The position numbers and the translations under genes were made by a program. Positions 36,236 through 47,495 of a stretch of DNA of 64,000 nt are shown piece by piece. The stretch's first letter is position 1, and every line of letters starts with the position of its first letter. The notes below the pieces were generated by a model that saw nothing but the letters and a program-made list of their open reading frames with translations, made no database searches and was not told the origin of the DNA. Source of the stretch: Clitopilus passeckerianus (Eukaryota; Basidiomycota; Agaricomycetes; Agaricales; Entolomataceae); NCBI GenBank assembly GCA_944990035.1, contig CALYLX010000126.1:1054001-1118000 (forward strand). The letters are read 5' to 3'.

Positions 36236-37488
36236 ATGGCTGCCTCCACTTCCATACTTGAAAAGGAAGCAGCACCATTCGAGTCTTCACATTTACCTCC
36301 TGCTCCTGCTGCTACGACCAAGTCGTCTGGAGGATTCTTCTCTTACTTCAACCCAGTCTCCCCGTTCTCTGACGTCTATGATCGTTTCGCGCAATGGCGA
36401 ACGGACCTTGGACTCCCTCATCCCGGAACGGTAGAGAACCTGCAGAAGGAGGTCAAAGGTACGCGTTTCTTCTCACAACTTTCTTACTGACTCTTTGCTG
36501 ACGTTGCATTTTAGCGACACACCTCACAAACTATATGTTTGATGGTGCTCGTGCTGATTTGACAAAGAGCTTGTCCGCAAACCCTCTGTTCCAAGTGACG
36601 CACTCGTTTGCTCTTGGTTCGCAGACTCTGCCTTCGTCGTACAACTTCGGCGCTGTTTTTGCCAGCCAGCAGGTGAGACGACTTTAAACCAACTAGGTGG
36701 CAGTTTCTGACACGTCAAAAATTCTAGGTCTTCCTCCAAGGAGGTGTTGATCACGATGGAAATGTCAATGGACGCCTCAACTACGGATGGACTCCCAGCA
36801 GTGTCACCAAGGTCCAGTCGCAACTCTCGTCACAAAGCAACCAAAACATGCTTCAGCTCGAGCACGACTACCAAGGTCAAGATTTCAGCGTCAACGCTAA
36901 GGCTGTCAATCCCTGGCCCTCAGACCTGACTGGCATCTTCGTCGGCAGCTACCTCCAATCCGTGACCAAAAACCTCGCAGTCGGTCTTGAGGCTATCTAC
37001 CAAAAGCCCACTCCTGACATGGCGGAGCTTTCAACTTCTTACCTCGCCAAATGGACTGGAAAGGAGAAGAACTGGATTGCCACCGCTCAGTTGCAAGGAA
37101 TGGGCCTCCTCCAGGCGACATACTGGCAAAAGCTGAGCGAGAAGGTTGAGGTTGCAGCTGATTTGCAAGTTGTTGCCGTCCCTAGCCGGAGAGATGCTAT
37201 TGCCACCCTTGGTGCTAAATACGACCTCCGGCTATCGACTTTTAGGGCACAGTTGGACTCGACTGGCAAAGTCTCTGCATTGCTAGAGCAGCGATTCACT
37301 CCTGCTTTCGCATTCTTGGTTTCTGGTGAAATCGATCACTTCAAAGTTTGTTTTGTGTGACTTCTCCGATTTTCACATGAACTGATCGCCCCTTCTTAGA
37401 ACTCTGCCAAAGTTGGCGTCGGTGTGATGATTGAAAGCACAACATTGACCCCCGAGAGATGGGTCTACCTCCTCAGCCCTAATTAGCT
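36236..37488 (+). CDS. TOM40: Mitochondrial import channel Tom40
   Basis: Beta-barrel pore of the outer-membrane TOM translocase, the entry gate for nearly all mitochondrial precursors. The ATG sits in a good context (accATGg). Four exons give about 360 aa. The N-terminal segment is proline-rich, then FSYFNPVSPFSDVYDRFAQW leads into the barrel. Strands include FQVTHSFALGSQTLPSSYNF, LQGGVDHDGNVNGRLNYGW, WIATAQLQGMGLLQATYWQK and a last strand, KVGVGVMIESTTLTPE. Length, alternating strand pattern and sequence match fungal Tom40. There is no cleavable presequence, as expected for this family. Confidence 0.94.
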
Positions 37489-37586
37489 GCTTTTTATTCA
37501 CATTATAATAATTTAGTTGTCGTAGTATACGTTGCACCTTCATGTTGTATAGAAATTCATGATGACGTCAGCGAGACACGCTTATA

Positions 37587-38516
37587 ATGAACCCACCTCT
37601 ACTTGAACTACGCGACGTTTCTTGCAAGAGGGACGACAGACCAATATTCGACGACATAAATCTTACGGTCAATGAAGGTCAGAGGCTCGTATAAAAGTCA
37701 GTGAAGCTGCTGAAGATTGTGCAGGCGACATTGTCATCTTGAGGGGAGAAGTGGCTGCGGCAAAACAACGTTGCTGAAATGCATTGCACATCTGGCACTG
37801 CATGGTGGTGAAGTGCTCTACCGTGGAGGGTAAGGGCTTCTAGCATGTACATCTACCTTCTACTGATGGTACCAGTCCTCCGAGGAAAATAGGTCACTTC
37901 TTCTATGAGTCTAGTGCTGGCGTTCAGTCTTGACTGTCCAATAGGAATACCTACCTTTAGAACACGCGTGCTCTACGTCCCTCAACGTGCCCCACTGCTT
38001 CCTGGAACCCCGACAGAATTCATGAACACTATCCTTGCTTTGAGTGCACACAAGAACACGACTGCCAAGAACCAGAAAGCACCCAACCCCCTGGAATGCG
38101 CGATCGACATTGGCCAGAAATGGAGCGTAGAAGAGGAGCTCTGGGAACGCGATTGGTCGAACCTCAGTGGCGGCCAAGCACAGCGAATCGCCCTAGCAAT
38201 TGCTGTGGGCCTGAATACTGCGGAAGTTCTTCTCCTTGACGGTCCGTCTGTTCGCTCTTGGTGGCTAAAGATAACTATCCTCCGATGGATCGCTCATTCG
38301 TGACCTTTTCTCTCTTCGATAACAGAGCCGACGTCCGCGTTGGACTCAGATTCTGCTGCTGCGGTCGAGGCTCTGCTGACCGACCAGGTTAGCTCCCCGG
38401 ATGCTAACCTCAAGGCGATCATATGGATCACTCATTCGGAAGAGCAAGCCTCACGAGTTGGAACGAAATTTGTCGACATGACGCATGGGGAACTCAGCGA
38501 ATACGAACCAGTATAG
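37587..38516 (+). CDS. Stand-alone ABC-type ATPase, no membrane domain
   Basis: Single nucleotide-binding domain of about 235 aa. Exon 1 starts MNPPLLELRDVSCKRDDRPI. The Walker A region reads SGCGKTTLLKCIAHLA, the Q-loop is LYVPQRAPLLPGTP, the signature is LSGGQAQRIALAIA, Walker B is AEVLLLDEPTSALDSD across an intron, and the H-loop is IIWITHSEEQASRVG. No transmembrane segments occur here or in an adjacent gene, so a partner permease would be encoded elsewhere. It resembles the bacterial YbbL/FetA and plant STAR1 type of short ABC protein; that comparison is from memory. A base is missing just before Walker A, at the AA of 37749-37750; adding an A gives RGESGCGKTT. Function unknown. Confidence 0.8.
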
Positions 38517-38610
38517 TAATTCTAATTAGCATTGCATAATAATGTCACCTGAATGGTTAGAGGATAGCTTCATGGCTTCATTTTCATGATTATTTTAGTC
38601 CCTACATACG

Positions 38611-38617
38611 CAAAAAG
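38611..38617 (-). terminator. RNA polymerase III terminator for tRNA-Ile
   Basis: A run of five T (on the minus strand) lies a few bases past the 3' end of the tRNA, the usual Pol III stop signal. Confidence 0.7.
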
Positions 38618-38619
38618 TT

Positions 38620-38717
38620 TGCCCATGCTGAGGGTCGAACTCAGGACCCTTGCATCTCGTGCTTGGGGAAATTTGTATCCACATAAGTACAATGCTCTAC
38701 CACTGAGCTACACGGGC
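38620..38717 (-). tRNA. tRNA-Ile (anticodon UAU) with a 26-nt intron
   Basis: The cloverleaf is complete. The acceptor GCCCGTG pairs with CATGGGC and is followed by discriminator A. The D arm is GCTC-AGTGGTA-GAGC, the anticodon stem TTGTA/TGCAA, the variable loop GGGTC and the T arm CTGAG-TTCGACC-CTCAG. The anticodon loop CT-TAT-G is interrupted after position 37 by an intron at 38681-38656 that contains ATA, able to pair with the anticodon as eukaryotic tRNA introns do. Internal promoter boxes (TAGCTCAGTGG and GAGTTCGACCC) are present. Mature length is 72 nt before CCA. Position 37 reads G, where A is usual for isoleucine tRNAs, so the amino acid identity is slightly uncertain. Confidence 0.85.
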
Positions 38718-38858
38718 TGATGGAACAGGTAACTCGTAAAAACAAGAGCCGACGAGAGGTAGATTTCGAAATTGTAATGAAGAGCGCTCCTAATGATACA
38801 ACATAATTATTTGCCATCCATACAATGAATATTAACAAGCTACTGAACTCCTGCAGTG

Positions 38859-41063
38859 CTAAGGCTGCGTCACACCAAGTCTTTGCGATAAAGTATTCAA
38901 CATCCTCAGCGTGGTAGTGAGGTTCTCCCACACCGAGTTATTCATCTCCTTGCTTCGTTCTTGAAGCATTATCTCTATATCTTGACGGAACTTTTCCAAC
39001 ATCGGCCGAAGTTCAGCGTGCACGACATCAGCAAGAGGCTCCCCAAGAAGATGTGCGATGGCTTCCTGTGACGGAAGTGCTGGCAACGGTGCAGGTGGTG
39101 GATTTGCGATGTGGTTGTTGAACGTGGCCTCAAGCTCGCTGATTCTCTGCTGGTCTGCCGTCCGTTGATTCTCGACTGTGTTTAGCCGTTTTACAAGCTA
39201 TGAGAAATTAGAACCGTGAATTCGTTAGTGGTCAATGAAGACATACGTCGGCTATTAATGAATCAGATTCAGTCAGCTCTACCTGCATGGCTTGAAGTTG
39301 CTGCTCCCGAGCGGTGTTTTTCAGCATGAGATCAGCGACCTCAGGGCTGAGCTCCGCTAACGATGTCTCCACAGTTTCAAGACTTTCTTTCGTCCTTGCA
39401 ACTTCTCCAGGAGATGGCAATCCAGCCTGCAGGGGTGATAACCTGTCGTCGATAAGGTTGTCGACCCTTCCCAGCCAGTCGTCGAATACGTCCCGGTCGT
39501 GCGACTCCATGTGGTCTTCCAGTTCAACGTATTTATCCTCCAGGGTTTGGAACTGCTCCCGAAGCTTCCCAACCTCCTCGTCATCAACAGAGGTCACAAT
39601 TGCGACCCCCTCCATGTCTTCTGTGCGCCGGCGCTTAGCTGGCCGCGACGAGGGACCAGGGCCTCCTGCTGGCGCTTCCTCATCCACATCCATGGAGTCT
39701 TCTGGTTTAGAAGCGCTTAAGCCCTCCTTCTGGCGCTTAACAAGCGCGTCGAATTCGAGCGTCAGTTCATGTAATGTTTGAAGGGCTTCCTTTGTCTTCT
39801 TCATATCCTCAATGCTCCCTCGCTCGCGTTCCGCCATGTCAGTTGGCCAGATATTGACTTCAGCCAGAGCATGTACGTGTGTATGCGCCAGATTTTTGGC
39901 GTTTTCGTGTTCGAGCTCTAGCTTTTCGAGCTTTTGTTTCATCCGGTCTTGGTCTGCGACGTCGAGCGTTGAGAACCCGGAGGCTTCTACAAAATGGCGC
40001 TGTTGGGCAATCTCTTCCTCTTTGTGAGTGAAATCCAGTCTTGCAGTCATAGCTAAGCATATCTGTCTAGAGGTTGGAGAGCATTCAGCCCGGAAAAAAC
40101 GGTTTTGGTAGAGTGTCAAGTCACTTACTCGATTTTATCGTTCCAGAACTTGGGGTTAGCATGATCGCCCTCGTTTGGCCTCTCCAAGTCCTGTTCCCTG
40201 GCAGCAGGGAGTGTTGGCGGAGGGGCCAAAACAGGCTGAGGGGGTGGAGAAGGATTTGCTGGTGCTGGAGGAAGTGCGGCTGCTGAAGGTGGAGGTGGAG
40301 GGGGCATCTCCATAAATGTCATGTTAGTCGCCGACGATGATGGCGGTGTAGGAAGCATGGAATCAGCAGTTACAGAAGTTGTTCTCCTTTTCCAGTTCTT
40401 TGTCGTAACCTTGGGTGGTGCTTTTGTCTCTTCAACAGTTGCTGTTGGAATACTGATTGGCTCGTCCACAGGCTCAAGTTTGATCCTGTCTATCAACGAC
40501 GGGCGGCGACTGGCTGAACTTGCGGAAGCAGGAGGAGGAGGCTGTAGAGGAGGTGTTTCTGGAGGAGGTTGCGGCTGACTCGGACCAGCAGATGCGATAG
40601 GCGCCCTAGATGCAGCTGGGGATTCGGCTCGACTACGTTTCGGGGCGTTGTATGAACCAAAACTGCTTCTACGATCTCGGCCTCTGTCAGAGTCGACGGA
40701 GGATGTGATGCTGTCGCGTCGTAGTCTTCGGATGGGTGAACGAGAAGGTGAAGAAAGCCGCCTTCGTCCTGGCCAACCGCTGTCCCTGGACCTCGACCTG
40801 GATCGTGGCCGTCGCCGGTACTTATCTTCTGAGTCTCTTCTCTTTCGACCAGGACTTGGTTTATAGTGCTGGCTTATTTTTGCAGTAGACCAATATTGAT
40901 CGCCTGGGTGAGCGTAGTTACAACCAGCGCCGTAGGGGCATCGTTCGCTTGTTTCGCTCCCGTCCGGATTAAAATGCTTCGAAATAAGGTTCAGTCCAAA
41001 GTTTGCCGGTCAACGTAAAGGGTGACATACATAACATCGAACATATGGGAACTTTATTTTCAT
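38859..41063 (-). CDS. CCCH zinc-finger, Arg/Ser-rich, coiled-coil protein (unrecognised)
   Basis: I do not recognise a named family. The spliced N-terminus MKIKFPYVRCYHFNPDG continues to SERCPYGAGCNYAHPGD, a CCCH zinc finger (C-x13-C-x5-C-x3-H) near residues 10-36. An arginine/serine-rich stretch follows (RRRPRSRSRSRDSGWPGRRR), then long proline-rich disordered sequence (PPPPPPSAAALPPAPANP). The C-terminal half is coiled coil (RMKQKLEKLELEHENAKNLA, KLREQFQTLEDKYVELEDHM) with a basic patch, RPAKRRR, likely a nuclear localisation signal. The stop is 38859-38861; about 680 aa. CCCH plus RS composition suggests nuclear RNA processing, but that is inference. One intron needs the acceptor at CTCTAG rather than a nearer AG to keep frame. 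Confidence 0.8.
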
Positions 41064-41284
41064 TGAACCAACAGAGGTGATCAAGAAAGATGCGTGAAAA
41101 GTAGATGGCTGGCGAAATGGCAACGATGAGACTCCTTTTCGTGGCAGGCTAGGGTACAGGAGACGATAGCGCCAGTGGCTGTGTAGTAATTGGATATAGC
41201 GACAACGAATAACGACAGCAATATTTTAACGACAGCACGGAAAACATGGGTTTATTAAGTATCTCGCAAAGGTCCAAGCTCTAA

Positions 41285-42620
41285 CTAATTCCACACGTCG
41301 ACAACCTCTGATTGGTGAGTCATGACCGCGACGTCTCTACGAATAGGGTTGATGCGGGGATACACGAACTACAAAGGGCGTTTGTTAGGTTGCCAACCTT
41401 CAAGTGGAAAGAACATACGCCGTTGTTATATTCATTCATGACCTCTGCCGCAATGATCTCTTTGTCTTTAACCATCGTCGAATAGAAGTAGGTCAAAGCG
41501 TGTAACTATGGCGCTATAAGCGCTTGCGTGATTGGAAATAAACAGGATCTACTCACCTGAGCACTGACAAGGCCCATGACAAAGAACATTGCTATCCAAT
41601 TGGAAGTACCAGTTGCCAACCAGAGTATGCTATGGGCAGGCGAATAAAGAACGAACAAGTCCTTCTCAAATTGGCCGGGAGACCACACGTCGAGTTGTTG
41701 CACACGAGATGTACGGCCTGGCTGTTGACCGGGGCGAGCGGGAAGCTTGAAATTCAGAAGCCAGCGCCATGAATACGAGAATAGATAACTGCAGCCAGAT
41801 AGTACTCGTGATGTTATAGAAGGCAATTCTATGGGCTCGAAGTCGAGCTGGGAAGAGACAAAGTGGGCATTAGGAGATGCAACGGGGTCCACTCGTTTGT
41901 GTAGGCGATAAACAGTTGTTCGGGTGAACAGGTATGCCACGTTGAGAATGGACGCCAATATCAGTAGGAAGGTGATTGGAATAGTCTGGTTAGAGTGTAT
42001 AAGTCCATAGTACAACGGAAACGGCAAGAAATTACAACACTTACCCAGTTAAACCACGAAGTTCCTTCATTTTCCTGATACATGTCTTCCCAGCCGGGCT
42101 CAGCTTTGGCCGCCTCGCGAATATTGCGAATGCGGATGCATAGATTCAAGAAGTGAGCTGCACCAGCTAAGAGCCTTGCCGATGTTTTATGAGACGGTAA
42201 TGGTAGATTATGCGGAAAGAGGGCAATTTCGAAGGCAATTGCAGACGGAATTCCTGATATTCTTGAGAACAAAGAACAATCAGCATCACGCGAAAGAACT
42301 TTGACTACCCTGTCTTACTTTTCTATCAAGCCCTGCTTTCGGACTATCTTCTTAGCAGGAGTGCCGAACGCAGAGTTGAGACCATTCTGAAGTCTTCTGA
42401 CTCCGTTTCGGAGAGGAGTGGCAGCGTATGGCGGTGGTCTTCTCGCCCGAACAGCACTCCAGTCAAACGGAACCGTATGAGAGATCGAAGGGGTGGTAGC
42501 GGGCGATCTATACGAGTCAATTGGGACGTTTGACTTGTTCTTTGGTGTTGTAGGCAGCGCCGGGCGTTGTGGGGACTGCGTCGACGCGTTATTTGTCTGT
42601 GCAAAGCGCCTTAAGGACAT
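41285..42620 (-). CDS. Integral membrane protein, probably Nur1/Mug154-like nuclear rim protein
   Basis: The N-terminal 100 residues are basic and disordered (MSLRRFAQTNNAST, VRARRPPPYAATPLRNGVRR), followed by membrane helices: ISGIPSAIAFEIALFPHNL, WTIPITFLLILASILNVAYL, a region around SRVLSGCSYLFSYSWRW, and SNWIAMFFVMGLVSAQLHAL. The C-terminus ends RRDVAVMTHQSEVVDVWN. The layout, and the ending as I remember it, suggest the fungal Nur1 family, a nuclear-envelope partner of Lem2 in heterochromatin and rDNA anchoring. I could not test this; another ER/nuclear membrane family is possible. Several introns; about 400 aa. Confidence 0.6.
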
Positions 42621-42966
42621 GGCTGGTTTTCGGGGGACGGAAGGAAAACGCGTTGTGCCTAATTTGGATTGCAGGGTTATAGGCCTCATGTGACTGATAC
42701 ACGTGCTGATCCACGTGTTTGGTTCGAAGTGGCAAAAAGGGCAATTAAAAACAACAACAGCCACGGAAACATTTTTGTATCCCTACTACGACCTTCTCCC
42801 CCCGTTTTTCACGATAGCGCTACCTTCCTCCTCAGGTTTCAAAACGTCGATCCTACGACCTCCTCAGACCGTTACGTCCTTGTCGCCAAGTTCTTCGATT
42901 AGCGGTAAATACGCCGTTTTTTACTGTATAATGGGCTCTAATATTGACTTAGTGACAAAAGTCAGG
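42621..42966. promoter_or_regulatory. Divergent promoter region with two CACGTG motifs
   Basis: About 346 bases between divergent start codons. Two CACGTG palindromes lie 12 bp apart, at 42700-42705 and 42712-42717, a spacing close to one helical turn, as expected for cooperating bHLH-type factors. The rest looks like leader sequence, possibly with a leader intron ending at 42965. Confidence 0.5.
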
Positions 42967-44338
42967 ATGGCTCAACCCTCGTCCTCCCACCACGGCGAAC
43001 GCCACCACCGCAGTGAAAGGGAGAGAGAACGTGAACGTGAACGTCATCATCATCATAGGACAATCTCCTCGACGACGCTTCTTCTCGTTCTCTCCCTTGT
43101 TTTGGCCGTTCTTGCTGTCATGCTCTCTTTGCCAACAAGTCAGTCTGCAACCAGCGGTGATGGCGCCTCAACTGGTGTTTTGAGCTACCTTACCCCCAAA
43201 CGCACACAAGCCCTCATCCAACGTGAGCACGCAGTTGCCCAACGTGAAGCCGAAGTTGCTCGTCGTGAGGCTGAGCTCCTTGTGGGTGCCCCCGGAGGTG
43301 TCATCCCGTCCCCTTCCCCTGCCGCTTGTGCACCTTGCATTGCTTCTACCACCGTCGAGACTGTCATCGGTCCTGTTCAGACTATAATCAAGGAGGTTGT
43401 GAAGGAGGACTCTTTGGCGCCACCCAACTGGGTTACCACTCGTGCCGAAGAAATCCTCGATCGCGAGCTCAAGGTCGCTGAACGTGAGCGGGAGATCAGC
43501 AAACGTGAAGAGAGTGTCAATCGTAGGGAGCATGATGCTTCACGTCGTGAGGGCTGGATCATGGAACAGCTTCAGTAAGTTCCATACTGCTCATGTGCAA
43601 CCATGATACTAACTCAACTGGACTTTTAGGGTTCTCGGCAACGATTTCCCTCAAACTGTGGAAGATGATTACGCATACGAGCCAGTCGGTGCACCCAAGC
43701 GAAAAGCTCCCAAGGTACCACCGACTCCTCCGCGCCGCTCCGAGCTTTGAGACGAAGGAGGTGCTCAATTTAACACCTAATGCTATTGAGTCCGTACATG
43801 TCCCATTGATGAACCCTCTCACTCCTTCGTCCGGGCTTGGGGGACATGGTGCTTTCTCTATCTCTTTTGTCCCCCTCGTCCTCCGCTAAGCCAGCCGGAA
43901 CGCGATCGACACTCAATCATTGGCCTTGATCAACGTATCGTCACGAGACCGTTCGTCGATCGCGTTTTCCACTTCGTGACATTGTCACCTTCTGCTTATT
44001 ACCCCCTTTCGGCTGGCTAGCGGCTCCCCGTTAACCTTCTGCTGAACAATTTTACTGACTAGTTTGCTTTACAGTATCATGAAATTCCACCCGTCGTCGT
44101 TTCCGAAGTCAGCTATGAGACAGTCACCCAGACCATCACTGTTCCCCCTCCCGCCAATACCCGTCTTGCTGCTAACCCCAAGCCTGAAGGTGTTACCTCT
44201 TCTTCGACAGCTTCGAGCCCGCGTACCACTGCGGTTGAGGTCGTCTCTGAGGATGAGGACGAACCTATACAACGTCAAGTAGTCAGGAAGGCCCGTCCTA
44301 CCCAACGGCCCCCTTCAAGGTGGTTTGGCGGTTGGTGA
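42967..44338 (+). CDS. Single-pass membrane protein with heptad-like coiled coil (unrecognised)
   Basis: I do not recognise it. The N-terminus is histidine- and RE-repeat-rich (RSERERERERERHHHHR), then one strong membrane segment, TTLLLVLSLVLAVLAVML. The rest is a charged coiled coil with repeated RE-x7 units (QREHAVAQREAEVARREAEL; LKVAEREREISKREESVNRR), and the C-terminus is threonine/proline-rich, ending RPPSRWFGGW. Start: 42967 (MAQPSSSHHG) is chosen because an upstream in-frame ATG at 42931 may sit in a leader intron that ends just before. A 360-nt intron (43715-44074) is far longer than its neighbours; reading through it gives an alternative end, VPPTPPRRSEL. An organelle tether or scaffold would fit, but no function can be assigned. 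Confidence 0.75.
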
Positions 44339-44714
44339 TTACTCTAGCTGTTTCAAATTTTATCTTGTACTTTTTACTCCCCTCATCTTACGCCCCGTTA
44401 CGATTTTACTCTCGTTTTCATTATAATATTAACTCGGGCTTGGAAGCCGAGTTTACTGATGGATGATGGCTTACATCGCTGTTCACGAACGACCTGGTAC
44501 TCATAAGGATCTCGGTCTCCCATTAGGTGGTAGATAATTAGTATGTAGTGTAGGCTAGATCTATCTTTGAAATATACGGACTTCGGGCGTCTGCGATGCC
44601 CTGCAAAACTCTCGTTAGAAACCTGGGAAATTGAGTCATCGTCTTGTACTTAGGGAGTCCCATTTAATGTACATGTCAATGGGAAGGCTGTTTACATAAT
44701 TCCGTGTACCCTCA
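44339..44714. other. Intergenic region
   Basis: About 375 bases between two plus-strand genes. It should hold the 3'UTR of the membrane coiled-coil gene and the promoter of the PheRS gene. No gene, repeat or RNA structure seen. Confidence 0.5.
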
Positions 44715-46154
<1,440 letters not shown>

Positions 46155-46288
46155 ATTAAGTAGAGCGGTATAATAATAATAGATCTATTAGTCCATCTAA
46201 TGACAACTCTTGGCCCCCTCTCTCTAATTATATCGTCATAAGGATAATAGTGCATAGTCGTAAAGGCTATGATATGTAGTATTGGTGA

Positions 46289-47098
46289 CTATGAGATATC
46301 TTGAACAACTCCCACCTGGGCTGCCCTAAGCACACGGTCCTTGATCATGTATCCGATCTTTTGACAATCCAACACGGTGCCCGGCTCTTTACCCGGTATC
46401 GGGGCTTGGTAGAGAGCCTCGTGCATATTAGGATCGAATTTGTCCCCTGTGGGGTCGAAGGGTTTGACGTGGTACTTGAACAACGTTTGCAACAATTGCC
46501 GTTGAGTTATTTCAACACCAGAGTGCAGTTCCTGCAAGTATTGCAGCGAGGTTTTGCCAGTTTCAGGAACAGACCCCGATGAACCCGATGAGTTGTCGGA
46601 CGAAGTGGATTGAAGAGCCGACGGAGGAACTGATTTTAGGGCAAGCGCAAGAACGTCCGCGGTTTCGAGCAGGTCAGATGCGAATTTTGTGATTGCAAAG
46701 TCGCGTGTCTGTTCCTTTTCGCGAGCAGAGTTCCGTTGCAAATTTAAGAAGTCTGCTTGGAGGTATCGGAGGCGGCCCTAAGTTACGAGAGACAGGAGGT
46801 TACGGGCCGTTCGACAAAGAATTGAAATGATGACACGTACAGTCAAATCAGTGACTTCTGCCTCTTTCGCCTTGAGCTTTTCTTGAAGGAGTTTCTCCTG
46901 CTCAGAGACAGGTGACTGCTCCCCATTGGCTCCCTCCTGCTTTGCCTCTGACTCTGACTTTGCTGCCTCTTCGGAGTAATGCCTTGTCAGCATGAGTCTC
47001 CGTGCCGAGTGACATGCTGGCGTTGCACGAGCAAGCGACGCTGATGAGAATAGAGCGGTGCTAGCACGGAATGATTTGAGAGCAAGGCCAGTGTTCAT
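46289..47098 (-). CDS. MGE1: Mitochondrial GrpE nucleotide-exchange factor Mge1
   Basis: Co-chaperone that releases ADP from matrix Hsp70 (Ssc1) in protein import and folding. The start at 47098 gives a presequence, MNTGLALKSFRASTALFSSA, with RRLMLTRHYSEEA as a likely cleavage region. One intron follows EVTDLT. The GrpE domain is clear: coiled coil LLQEKLKAKEAEVTDL, GRLRYLQADFLNLQRNSARE, TKFASDLLETADVLALAL, and the C-terminal beta domain, FDPNMHEALYQAPIPG with GTVLDCQKIGYMIKDRVLRA. About 248 aa, normal for fungal Mge1. Confidence 0.95.
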
Positions 47099-47495
47099 AA
47101 TTGCAGCGAGAAGTGTGTCGTTGTCGTCGTCGGCGTCGAGGAGAACTTGAAGGTGGTGGACGGATGTAAACGTCTTATGTCAAAAGACTTTTTGTGCCGT
47201 TTAGCTCCGGTTTGCCAAAAATTTCTAGGAAAGGCAAGCGTAGATCGTGAGAAATCCCGGAAAATCGTGCCAACGCGTGACTTTCCCAGCAAATGGGACC
47301 CTTGCTCTCAGCTCTCTATCCGCCTTTAAATTTTTATTATAAAATTATTCTAATTCCTTGGTGACTCGACTCTACGGTTCTCTAGAATTAGACGTGCTGG
47401 CCGCCAGAATCTCTATATATACTAGACCACTTTTCTTCTAATTCTCTGCAAAAATCCCTCACGCGGTCAAAACAAAACTGGAATAAACAAAAATT
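47099..47495. promoter_or_regulatory. Divergent promoter MGE1 / C1-THF synthase
   Basis: About 397 bases between start codons. A TATATATA stretch at 47414-47421 lies about 75 bp before the C1-THF synthase ATG, and an AT-rich block (47328-47355) precedes it. These could be core promoter elements for the rightward gene. No gene is present. Confidence 0.45.

Noticed and set aside
42931..42966. Upstream ATG as start of the membrane coiled-coil protein
   Set aside because: It is in frame, but the following AAAGTCAG fits a leader-intron acceptor just before the next ATG; kept only as an alternative.
43807..44057. Possible C/D snoRNA in the 360-nt intron (TGATGA and CTGA boxes)
   Set aside because: The boxes are about 250 nt apart, with no terminal stem and a poor first C-box base.
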